Origin: an uncultured Collinsella sp.
Lineage (GTDB): Bacteria; Actinomycetota; Coriobacteriia; Coriobacteriales; Coriobacteriaceae
Reading direction: 5' to 3'
Assembly (NCBI GenBank): GCA_902493145.1
Contig: CABUOA010000005.1
Span: forward strand, 18,930-82,929
DNA: 64,000 bases
The notes beneath the pieces are model-generated. The model was not told the DNA's origin and searched no databases. It saw only the letters and a list, made by a program, of their open reading frames with translations. Shown one piece after another: positions 27,101 through 34,034 of the stretch. Made by a program: the position numbers and the translations under genes. The stretch's first letter is position 1. Each line of letters begins with the position of its first letter.

Positions 27101-28975
27101 CGTGCGTTTGAGGATCTGCTGTATCGCCAGCTCTGCCACGACAGCACCGATGTGGCGGTGGGCTCCATTATGACAATCGCCGGCGTGCTGACGGCCGGTT
27201 CGGCGGGTACTGTGGTGGGCGCTGCCTATGACGCAGCTTCGACCAGCGTAGGTTCGGAGCGCGCGATTAAGCTGACCAATGCCGAATGCGCCTACGATGT
27301 TGCCTGCGAGCAGGTGGAGCGCGCATGCCAGAATCGTATTACGGTCAACTGGGGCGAGCTGACCGATGCCGAGGTCTATAACGCCAACAAGGACGGCTTG
27401 ATCTCGGACGAGAAGATGCAGTCGATCTTCGAGGCGCGTTATCGCAACGTGGCTGCCAAGGCGGCACCCGACCCTGCGGGCGTGGTGTACGAGGGTCTGC
27501 TGTCCAATACGGTTGAAGGCGCGACGGTTGAGCTGTGGAGCGCCGACGATGCGGCCGGTACCAATGCCGTGCGTTGGGATGCCGAGGAGTATGAGCAGGA
27601 CAATCCGCTTGCAACGGGTGCGAACGGTGCTTACAACTGGAATACGCCGACCGGCTGGTATCAGGTGCGCGTGACCAAGGACGGGTATGAGGAGGCGCGT
27701 TCGGCTTGGCTGCGCGTGCCGCCGATTCAGACTGAGGTGAACATCGGTTTGGTGTCGACGGCGGCGCCCGAGGTGGCTTCGGCCCATGCCTATACCGATT
27801 GCATCGAGGTTGAGTTTGCGCAGTATATGGATGCGAGCGACGATGCCCTGGTCGCATTGTGCGCGCAGGGCTTGGGCGACGTGACGTATACGTGGCTCGA
27901 CAAGCAGGATGATCCCAATGGCAAGCCGCTGTCGCGCGTGCTGCGTATTCGCTATGCCGATGCGCGTGAGGCGGGCTCGACGGTGGCGTTTGAGCTCGAC
28001 GGTGCTCGCAACTACGCCGGCACGGCCATGGCGCGCTGGGCAAGTGGCGAGCTTGTCGTGGGCGTTCGTGCCGACAAGCTCAAGCTCAACGTGGAACAAG
28101 CTGTGACCATGCTTGAGGGCGGTGACTTTGAGCTGGTGGCACATGTGACCGATAAGGCGGGCAAGCCGTTTGCGGGCGCCAAGGTTAGTGTTGGACTGGA
28201 GTCCTCGACTATCTGCTCTGTTGATGCCACCCAGGCCGTGACGGGCGAGGACGGTGCGGCGACGTTTGCGCTGCATGGTGCTCTGCCTGGCTTGACGACG
28301 TTGACGGCGACGGTGGACGGCGCGGCGCTGTCCAAGCAGGTCGACGTTCGCGTGTCTGCCGAGGCAGTGCGACCGGCGCGACCGGTGGCGACGATTGGTG
28401 CGACGACGTTTGGTGCATGGTCGCCCAAGGAGAACTACATTACGGTGCCCAAGGGCACGAAGCTAGAGCTTTCGGCCGAGGATGGCACGACGATTTGGTA
28501 TACCACCAACGACACCTGCCCCTGCCGTGACGAAGGCCGCGTAAAGTACACCGAGCCTATTGCGCTCGATAGCAATATGTATGTGCGCATTGCGGCACAG
28601 CGCCCTGGCATGTCGTATAGCGAGTATTCGGAGCGCTTGAACATTACGATTACGGTGACCGATGAGGCGACGCCCGATCCCGAGCCGGAGCCCGAGCCCA
28701 AGCCGGAACCCAAGCCGACGCCTGGCGGCGGCGAGCAGGGTGGCGGTGCGGATGGCTCTGGCGGTACCGGGGTTCCTGCGGGTGGTTCGACTTCGACGAC
28801 GACCACGGTGACGACGGACAAGTCCAAGGGTAAGGGCAAGAACGGCAAGAAGTCCAGCGGCACGGAGCTCGCCAGCACGGGTGACTCCGCCGCGATTGCG
28901 GTCGCCGCCCTAGGTATCGCCGGCGCAACCGTAGCCGCCGCCGGCATCGCCGCGACCAAGCGCCGCAAGCGCTAG
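24101..28975 (+). CDS. Surface protein, 3' half of the frameshifted gene (LASTG sorting signal)
   Basis: A frame of up to 1624 aa starting at a GTG with no RBS or signal peptide, so it is unlikely to be exported on its own; it continues the preceding LRR protein. It holds beta-rich repeats at the start, a large helical region (about 25700-27450), a carboxypeptidase-regulatory-like domain (EGATVELWSADD..GAYNWNTPTGWYQVRVTKDGY), an invasin/Big_1-like domain (GKPFAGAKVSVGLES) and a chitobiase-C-like Ig domain (GTTIWYTTNDT). A Pro/Glu/Lys linker leads to LASTGDSA, a hydrophobic segment and KRRKR. The last 75 bp are nearly identical to the end of the adhesin gene at 22023. Confidence 0.82.
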   Translation: MGYLEPIVGQDKTERIELDSLDNIDLTVKSGGKTLKPAKGDKENDYRIQGTALVVSQAIADADQDLEITLEPKESLKLGGATATVKPSAGKVDIDLKPWGTVTVTTKGDYQGANRVLVFRTSDGKLVADGVTYLMGYEDDGTTPIMKAETPRLKAGSYTIVAFNKTSYDIQATSYSTFSRLGLTVGKHIAQKQVKIEDGKQLDVTLDVPTFDVETYRAERGLTAGSVIADSSAVVGVETELRIHYELKDSQAAKIEIPLAKDAVGDVSAGAREAGASSDAMWAGTTWEGDNLVLDMKKSAGADVFVRFKPKAAGTYAISPLITLGEVTLPLGSTTLEVSGSRIEVDSTDVHSLLGNVAYVYAAPGKSVQLTVGAGASAAKYTGKTNKLGRAKIEYDLPQDTLAAERVTLGARVGSTDVAAAAAEVTARNYVRYVPGASVWNFDVTYRGGTQNLVKDGKGTGKSLWTFHHLPQKKNAYWTFDITLEVGNEEAADTLDLYVDCVDGKTVTIPLTQKSREGTHVRYVAEYVDEGYLKLLDEFNKANDSTYVNCGNFEQIFMPQTYRISNAQLMTMLSFDANASAKKHSAAAEERQQEFSNAVQQWHEYMMDNSFNDVDQAFNDAIDQMVADAFAEEEKGGKEDEAQGGAARKARRAPAVSDGEGDDAGNDEAAQFAAELKAAVGGSSALLTKQGDSYGVNVDKMIFEDAYGTGEDWYQELASAQGANAADAAAIKELVDHASRAEFIAQQAEDLVGQSMGIGRLNQYGSWNDATAAALNKCAGIKASEYNGQSTSGFNDLGQALGSSLSYKAADDDTVKGFKVAAPDGEQTAYIESEFIENSNNNKNQALLFNSIAMQCDILDNLYDNWNVVHSLNNSTIRGWLMAWKRNGDVSAHMKLIRTIRSLKSYKIECEMFGQVFKTDAWKVAGQAFPAATQGIGIFTGIYGVNDASKNWENVNVRMQKVKGEREGYELQHTRLLAKPEKTEDDWKCIYALRDAMEKARAFEDLLYRQLCHDSTDVAVGSIMTIAGVLTAGSAGTVVGAAYDAASTSVGSERAIKLTNAECAYDVACEQVERACQNRITVNWGELTDAEVYNANKDGLISDEKMQSIFEARYRNVAAKAAPDPAGVVYEGLLSNTVEGATVELWSADDAAGTNAVRWDAEEYEQDNPLATGANGAYNWNTPTGWYQVRVTKDGYEEARSAWLRVPPIQTEVNIGLVSTAAPEVASAHAYTDCIEVEFAQYMDASDDALVALCAQGLGDVTYTWLDKQDDPNGKPLSRVLRIRYADAREAGSTVAFELDGARNYAGTAMARWASGELVVGVRADKLKLNVEQAVTMLEGGDFELVAHVTDKAGKPFAGAKVSVGLESSTICSVDATQAVTGEDGAATFALHGALPGLTTLTATVDGAALSKQVDVRVSAEAVRPARPVATIGATTFGAWSPKENYITVPKGTKLELSAEDGTTIWYTTNDTCPCRDEGRVKYTEPIALDSNMYVRIAAQRPGMSYSEYSERLNITITVTDEATPDPEPEPEPKPEPKPTPGGGEQGGGADGSGGTGVPAGGSTSTTTTVTTDKSKGKGKNGKKSSGTELASTGDSAAIAVAALGIAGATVAAAGIAATKRRKR

Positions 28976-29011
28976 GTTTTGGTGGCAGCACCCATTCTCG
29001 GCTTTTGCAAG

Positions 29012-29229
29012 ATCTCAATCTGTAACACCAAGCTGCCCAAAACGGCTCCAGGTGTTACAGATTGAGATGAACTGTTCAGCCGCCAGCCTAACGTCTCGAT
29101 CTGTAACACGTAGCGAGGCATTTGGCCTCTAACTGTTACAGATTGAGATGAACGGGCGGACGTTCGCACAATATCTTGATCTGTAACAACTACGAGGCTC
29201 AACAGGGTCTGGCTGTTACAGATTGAGAC
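29012..29229. repeat. Array of three 57-nt palindromes
   Basis: Units at 29012-29068, 29093-29149 and 29173-29229 (periods 81 and 80). Terminal words are T-C-T-C-R-A-T-C-T-G-T-A-A-C-A and its complement. The first unit is nearly the same as the first unit of the array at 22060. Confidence 0.9.
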
Positions 29230-29263
29230 AAACGTCGGAATTGGTTCGCCGGCCAAGTCCCCG

Positions 29264-29298
29264 ACCACCACAAAGGTGCATGTCCCCTTTGTGGTGAT
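29264..29298. repeat. CCACCACAAAGG hairpin, GGGACAGG family
   Basis: ACCACCACAAAGG (29264-29276) and CCTTTGTGGTG (29286-29296) around TGCATGTCC. It follows a 57-nt array and the word GCCGGCCAAGTCC, as at 22219. Confidence 0.7.
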
Positions 29299-29314
29299 GG
29301 GTTGGCCGGCATAG

Positions 29315-29352
29315 AAAAAGTCCCCGCCGGGCGTGTGCTCGACGGGGACTTT
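29315..29352 (-). terminator. Terminator of the nfn operon
   Basis: On the minus strand AAAGTCCCCG (29343-29352) pairs with CGGGGACTTT (29317-29326) and a T-tract follows. It lies 28 bp after the gltA-type stop codon. Confidence 0.85.
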
Positions 29353-29380
29353 GCCGTTTGATGGCTAGCACTGCAGGTGA

Positions 29381-30790
29381 TTACTCGCCCAGCAGGCTCT
29401 TGGTGATGGAAGCGGCGGCCTTCTTGCCGGCGCCCATCGCCAGAATGACCGTAGCGGCACCGGTGACGATGTCGCCGCCGGCCCAGATGCGGGGATCGGT
29501 GGTCTGGCCGGTCTCCTCGTCGGCAACGATGTAGCCCCACTTGTTGAGCTCCATCTTGCCGCCGATCTTGGCAGCGAAGGGGTTGGCGTTGGTGCCGATA
29601 GCCGAGATCGCGACGTCGCAGGGGATCTCCTCGATGGCGCCCTCGATGGGCACCGGGCGACGACGGCCGGACTCGTCAGGCTCGCCGAGCTCCATCTTCT
29701 GGACCTTGACGGCGCACACGGAGCCGTCCTCGCCAGCGACAAACTCGAGCGGGGAGACGAGCGGCAGAACCTCGACGCCCTCGGCCTTGGCGTGGTGCAG
29801 CTCAGCGCGACGGCAGGGCATCTCGTCCTCGGTACGACGGTACGCGATAATGGCGTGCTCGGCGCCCAGGCGCTTGGCGGTACGGACGGCGTCCATAGCC
29901 ACGTTGCCGCCACCAAAGACAACGACGTTCTTGCCGTGCTTGGTGGGGGTGTCGTACTCGGGGAACTTGTTGGCCTTCATCAGGTTCACGCGGGTGAGGT
30001 ACTCGTTGGCGAAGAAGACGTTGGGCAGGTTCTCGCCGGGGACGTTGAGGAACTTGGGCAGGCCAGCGCCGGTTGCCACGTAGATGGCGTCGAAGCCCTG
30101 ATCGAACAGCTCCTCGGCCGTGGCCATGTTGCCCACGACGGAGTTGTACTCAAACTTGACGCCCATGTCCTCCAGGCCGTCGATCTCGCGCTTGACGACT
30201 GCCTTGGGCAGACGGAACTCGGGGATGCCGTAGACCAGCACGCCGCCGCCGGTGAAGAATGCCTCGAAGACGGTGACGTCAAAGCCGTTGCGGGCGAGCT
30301 CGCCGGCGCAGGTGATGCCGGACGGGCCAGAGCCGACGACGGCGACCTTCTTGCCGTTCTTGGGAGCCATCTTGGGCGTGGAGGCGAGCTCGGGGCGGTC
30401 ACCCAGGAAGCGCTCGAGCTGGCCGATGGCCACGGGCTCGGACTTCTTACCACGGATGCACTTACCCTCGCACTGGTTCTCCTGCGGGCAGACGCGGCCG
30501 CAGATGGCGGGAAGCATGGAGTCCTCGCGGATGGTATCGAGAGCGCCGCCGAAGTCCTTCGCGCGGATCTGCTCGATAAAGCGGGGGATGTTGATGTTGA
30601 CGGGGCAACCCTCAACACAGAACGGCTTCTTGCAGTTGAGGCAGCGCTCGGCCTCGGCCAGCGCCATCTCCTCGGTGAAGCCCTTGTCGACGGGGCGGAA
30701 GTCGCAGGCGCGCTCGGCAGCCGGCTCCTCGTTATCGGGGGTGCGGGGCGACTTCATATCGGCAACGAAACGACCGTTAACTAGTGGCAT
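29381..30790 (-). CDS. NfnB/GltA-type NADPH oxidoreductase, large subunit of an Nfn complex
   Basis: A 469-aa flavoprotein of the glutamate synthase small chain family. The N-terminal Cys motifs CLNCKKPFCVEGCP and CGRVCPQENQCEGKC bind two [4Fe-4S] clusters. Rossmann motifs VAVVGSGPSGITCAGEL (FAD) and VVVFGGGNVAMDAVRTA (NADPH) follow, and IWAGGDIVTGAATVILAMGAGK is the C-terminal FAD signature. Without a glutamate synthase large subunit nearby, and overlapping the gene of an NfnA-like subunit by 10 bp, it most likely belongs to an electron-bifurcating NADH-dependent ferredoxin:NADP oxidoreductase (or the related SudAB), important for redox balance in fermentation. Confidence 0.9.
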   Translation of the reverse strand: MPLVNGRFVADMKSPRTPDNEEPAAERACDFRPVDKGFTEEMALAEAERCLNCKKPFCVEGCPVNINIPRFIEQIRAKDFGGALDTIREDSMLPAICGRVCPQENQCEGKCIRGKKSEPVAIGQLERFLGDRPELASTPKMAPKNGKKVAVVGSGPSGITCAGELARNGFDVTVFEAFFTGGGVLVYGIPEFRLPKAVVKREIDGLEDMGVKFEYNSVVGNMATAEELFDQGFDAIYVATGAGLPKFLNVPGENLPNVFFANEYLTRVNLMKANKFPEYDTPTKHGKNVVVFGGGNVAMDAVRTAKRLGAEHAIIAYRRTEDEMPCRRAELHHAKAEGVEVLPLVSPLEFVAGEDGSVCAVKVQKMELGEPDESGRRRPVPIEGAIEEIPCDVAISAIGTNANPFAAKIGGKMELNKWGYIVADEETGQTTDPRIWAGGDIVTGAATVILAMGAGKKAAASITKSLLGE

Positions 30791-31620
30791 GCGCAGCTCT
30801 TTTCCTCATAGGCCTTGAGGGACTCGCCCTCTTCGGAACGGTAAGCGGCCTGGCGGGCACGAAGGTCATCCCAGTCGACCAGGGTGGCATCGAAGTCGGG
30901 GCCGTCGACGCAAGCAAACTTGGTCACGCCGCCCACCTCGACGCGGCAGCAGCCGCACATGCCGGTGCCGTCAACCATGATGGGGTTGAGCGACGCGGTG
31001 ATGGGGGTGTCGTACTTCTGGGCGGTGAGGGTCGAGAACTTCATCATCGGAACGGGGCCGACGCAGAAGACCTGGCTCACGGCCTTGTCCTGCAGCAGGC
31101 GCTCCAGCGGAGCGGTGACAACGCCCTGCTCGCCGTAGGAGCCGTCGTCAGTGGTGATGTGGATGTGGTCCTCGTCGAGGAGCTCGCGGAACTGGTCCTC
31201 CATGAGCAGGAGGTCCTTGGTGCGGGCGCCCATGATGGCGTGGACCTCATGACCGGTCTCGACCAGGTGCTTGGCGACCGGGAAGGCAATTGCCAGGCCG
31301 ACGCCGCCGCCAATGACGGCACAGGGGCCCTCGGCCATTTCGGTGGGAACGCCCAGCGGGCCCACGACGTCGCGCAGCGACTCGCCGGCCTCGTAGGTGG
31401 AAAGCATCTCGGTGGTTTTGCCGATCACCATGAAGATGAACTCGACCCAGCCCTCGTCACCGTTCCAGCCGGCCAGGGTAAACGGGACGCGCTCGCCCGT
31501 CTCGTTGGCGCGGACCATGAGGAACTGTCCAGCGTGCGCATGCTTGGCGATTGCGGGCGCCTCGATGCGGAACTTGAACACCTTCTCCGAGAACTGCGTC
31601 TTCTCCAGGATCTTATACAT
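30781..31620 (-). CDS. NfnA-type FAD/[2Fe-2S] subunit (sulfide/dihydroorotate dehydrogenase-like)
   Basis: A 279-aa PyrK/ferredoxin-reductase-like protein. RVPFTLAGW binds FAD, VIGGGVGLAIAFPVAKHL binds the nucleotide, VFCVGPVPMMK follows, and the tail GTGMCGCCRVEVGG...FACVDGPDFDA gives the ligands for a [2Fe-2S] cluster. It is the first gene of a two-gene operon with the GltA-type subunit. NfnA normally bifurcates electrons together with NfnB. The start ATG at 31620 is preceded by an AGAGAGGGG-type RBS on the minus strand. Confidence 0.9.
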   Translation of the reverse strand: MYKILEKTQFSEKVFKFRIEAPAIAKHAHAGQFLMVRANETGERVPFTLAGWNGDEGWVEFIFMVIGKTTEMLSTYEAGESLRDVVGPLGVPTEMAEGPCAVIGGGVGLAIAFPVAKHLVETGHEVHAIMGARTKDLLLMEDQFRELLDEDHIHITTDDGSYGEQGVVTAPLERLLQDKAVSQVFCVGPVPMMKFSTLTAQKYDTPITASLNPIMVDGTGMCGCCRVEVGGVTKFACVDGPDFDATLVDWDDLRARQAAYRSEEGESLKAYEEKSCACH

Positions 31621-31798
31621 AGAACCCCTCTCTTGTTAGGGCTGCCGAACCGTGCCTCCACGGAAATGGACGGTAGCCCGAATAAAACCGTACGCGCACA
31701 GGCGTTGTGCAGACATACGGTGCAAATTATACCCTCATGGGCATGTCGCTTACGTGTTTCTTCGGCAGGTGGGAAAAGGGTTTATCCGGTTTATCCAC

Positions 31799-31838
31799 TT
31801 CGACCTGCCAAATAGGGACAGGCTTATTTTGGTCGGTT
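31799..31838 (+). repeat. GGGACAGG-core repeat (TTATTTTGG type)
   Basis: Reads ACCTGCC, then TAGGGACAGGCTTATTTTGG and TCGGTTT, matching the copy at 7687. With the terminator at 31856 and the inverted copy at 31965 it fills most of the 382-bp gap between nfnA and pth; the rest shows only the nfnA 5' region. Confidence 0.65.
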
Positions 31839-31855
31839 TTATCAGGCAAAACGGC

Positions 31856-31896
31856 AAAGGGGCCGGACTCGCGCTTCGTCGAGGCCGGCCCCCTTT
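31856..31896 (-). terminator. Terminator-like hairpin downstream of pth
   Basis: AAAGGGGCCGG (31856-31866) pairs with CCGGCCCCCTTT-type sequence (31885-31896, one bulge). On the minus strand it is followed after 4 nt by TTTTGCC. Confidence 0.6.
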
Positions 31897-31964
31897 GGGG
31901 CGTTATGCATGTATGGTGGCAGCGTGTTTATTGCGGTGCGGCTGCTGCGGTGTTTCCGCATATA

Positions 31965-32003
31965 GAACCTGCCAAAATAAACCTGTCCCTAAATAGTAGG
32001 TTC
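31965..32003 (-). repeat. GGGACAGG-core repeat (inverted copy) touching the pth stop codon
   Basis: On the minus strand it reads GAACCTACTATTTAGGGACA followed by GGTTTATTTTGG and CAGGTTC. Its first base is the last base of the pth stop codon. Confidence 0.7.
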
Positions 32004-32632
32004 TAGTGCTTGCCGTTGGCGGAAGCGGCGCCGTTTACGTGATCGCGGGCGTAGATTACGCCGTGGACGATGGCCAGACCGGCGGCGTCTGCGGCGCGGG
32101 CGCAGGTGTCCTGGAAGTCCTCGGCCTCGCGGGCGCACAACTGCTTGAGCACGTAGTCGGCGACAGCCATCTTGCCGGGAGGGTTGCCGATGCCGGTGCG
32201 AATACGGCTAAAGTCGCGGCTGCCCATCTTGTCGATGATGGAGCGCAGGCCGTTGTGACCGGCATGGCCTCCGCCCACCTTGACGCGCACGTCGCCGGCG
32301 GGAATGTCGAGCTCATCGTGGATGACGAGCAGCTCCTCGGCCTTGATTTTGTACTCGCGGCAAAGCTTGGAGATGGGTCCGCCCGAGGTGTTCATGTACG
32401 ACTGCGGCTTGACCAGTACAATCTGGCGCTTACCGCCCTCTTCCTCGGGATCGTTGATGTTGATGAGCGCGACCTCGGCGCCGGCCTGGTTTTTCCAGTA
32501 CGTGACGCCGGCCTGACGGGCCAACTTGTCGATTGCCTTAAAGCCAGCGTTGTGGCGGGTCTCGGCATATTCCTCGCCAGGGTTGCCAAGTCCGGCAACC
32601 ATGCGAATCTTAAGCGGCTGTGCAGCTGCCAT
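32003..32632 (-). CDS. pth: Peptidyl-tRNA hydrolase
   Basis: Releases tRNA from prematurely dropped peptidyl-tRNA. In 209 aa it has VAGLGNPGEEYAETRHNAGF with the catalytic His in RHN, the loop LVKPQSYMNTSG, VIHDELDIPAGDVRVK and GGGHAGHNGLRSI. The length is normal. It lies downstream of prs on the same strand, but a long perfect hairpin (32751-32828) separates them, so it may be transcribed separately. Confidence 0.96.
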   Translation of the reverse strand: MAAAQPLKIRMVAGLGNPGEEYAETRHNAGFKAIDKLARQAGVTYWKNQAGAEVALININDPEEEGGKRQIVLVKPQSYMNTSGGPISKLCREYKIKAEELLVIHDELDIPAGDVRVKVGGGHAGHNGLRSIIDKMGSRDFSRIRTGIGNPPGKMAVADYVLKQLCAREAEDFQDTCARAADAAGLAIVHGVIYARDHVNGAASANGKH

Positions 32633-32750
32633 AGGCTTCCTTTCGTTACATAAGTAGTTCGTTCAACGACAAAGGCTACCACGCCCGCCGAAGGCGAGAC
32701 TTCGTTTCAGCGAAATCCCACCAGACAAAAGCGTGGCCGCGGCAGAGCGA

Positions 32751-32828
32751 GCCGTCGGAACAGAAGAAACCCCCGCGCGACCTTTGCGAAGCAAGGGGGA
32801 GCGCGGGGGTTTCTTCTGTTCCGACGGC
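32751..32828. repeat. Perfect 28-bp inverted repeat between prs and pth
   Basis: Arms 32751-32778 and 32801-32828 are exact reverse complements (including GGAACAGAAGAAACCCCC) with a 22-nt loop that itself pairs (CCTTTGC/GCAAGG). It starts 29 bp after the prs stop and probably terminates prs. The arm is unusually long for a simple terminator. Confidence 0.85.
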
Positions 32829-32856
32829 GAAGCGCCGGGTTGCAAGGACGATGCGA

Positions 32857-33843
32857 TTACAGCGCGAAGTCGCCGCCGACGAGCGTGGAGACGGGCTCCT
32901 CGTGGTAAACGGCGGAGATGGCCTGAGCGAACTCCTCGGCGACCGAGATGGTCTTGATCTTGCCGCCGACCTCGACGGGGATGGCGTCGGTGACGACGCA
33001 CTCGACGATGGGGGCATCGTTCAGGCGCTCGATGGCCGGACCGGAGAAGATGCCGTGGGTGGCGCAGACGTAGATGTCGCCGGCGCCCATAGCCTTGAGC
33101 TCCTTGACGTTGGCGCACAGGGTGCCAGCGGTGTCGATCATGTCGTCGTTGATGATGCAGGTCTTGCCCTTGATGTCACCGATGATGCCCATGACCTCGG
33201 CGGCGTTGTGGCGCGGACGGCCCTTGTGGGCGATGGCCAGGTCGCAGCCGAGCATGTCGGACAGCTTCTTGGCGGCCTTGGCGCGACCCACGTCGGGGGA
33301 GACGACAACCAGGTTGTCGGTGTCGAAGTGCATGTCGTTGTAGTACTGGCCAAATAGCGGCAGTGCGGACAGGTGGTTAACCGGGATATCGAAGAAGCCC
33401 TGGATCTGGCCCTGGTGCAGGTCGAGGGTGATGATGCGGTTGACGCCGGCACGCTCGAGCAGGTTGGCGACGAGGCGGGCGGTGATGGGCTCGCGCGGGC
33501 CGGCCTTGCGGTCCTGGCGGGCATAGCCGTAGTGGGTGATAACGGCGGTGATGGAGCGGGCGGATGCGCGCTTGGCAGCGTCGGTGGCGATGAGCAGCTC
33601 CATGAGCATGTCGTTGACGTTGCCGCCGGCCACGGACTGAATCAGGAAGACGTCGGCGCCGCGGACGGTCTCGTCGTAGCGGGCGTAAATCTCACCATTG
33701 GCGAACTGCTTTAGCGTAAGGCCCGAAAGCTCGACCCCAAGGTACTCAGCGATCTTCTGAGCGAGGGGACGGTTGGAGGAACCGGAATACACGCGGATGG
33801 ACTTGCGCATATTCTCCGACTTCTCGGGATCATTAATCGGCAT
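32857..33843 (-). CDS. prs: Ribose-phosphate pyrophosphokinase
   Basis: Makes PRPP from ribose 5-phosphate and ATP, feeding the purine genes of this window. In 328 aa it has the class I features: RVYSGSSNRPLAQKIAEYLG, KQFANGEIYARYDETVRG, HYGYARQDRKAGPREPITARLVANLL, DLHQGQIQGFFDIPVNHL and the PRPP loop CIINDDMIDTAGTL. The N-terminal MPINDPEKSENM adds about 11 residues; a second ATG at codon 12 would give a more typical start. RBS GGAGAAGG on the minus strand. Confidence 0.96.
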   Translation of the reverse strand: MPINDPEKSENMRKSIRVYSGSSNRPLAQKIAEYLGVELSGLTLKQFANGEIYARYDETVRGADVFLIQSVAGGNVNDMLMELLIATDAAKRASARSITAVITHYGYARQDRKAGPREPITARLVANLLERAGVNRIITLDLHQGQIQGFFDIPVNHLSALPLFGQYYNDMHFDTDNLVVVSPDVGRAKAAKKLSDMLGCDLAIAHKGRPRHNAAEVMGIIGDIKGKTCIINDDMIDTAGTLCANVKELKAMGAGDIYVCATHGIFSGPAIERLNDAPIVECVVTDAIPVEVGGKIKTISVAEEFAQAISAVYHEEPVSTLVGGDFAL

Positions 33844-33984
33844 TACCCTTCTCCTTTATATCGAATGCCATATAGATGCCTTGTTGCATTGTAACCGCGC
33901 GACGGGGTTTATCGAGTCTTGATAACGTCTTTACCGTCAACGGACACGAACCGACCACTCATCCGGTCGCGCAGGTCAGCATAG

Positions 33985-34017
33985 AAAAAGGAGCCGTCCC
34001 CATGGGAACAGCTCCTT
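33985..34017 (-). terminator. Terminator of glmU
   Basis: On the minus strand AAGGAGC (34011-34017) pairs with GCTCCTT (33988-33994), extended by a nearly paired GTTCCC/GGGGAC inner stem, followed by five T. Confidence 0.85.
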
Positions 34018-34034
34018 AGATGCTTGGTAAAACG

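Noticed and set aside
25733..28276. Long minus-strand ORF (847 aa) opposite the split adhesin
   Set aside because: Shadow of the plus-strand coding sequence; no recognisable protein motifs.
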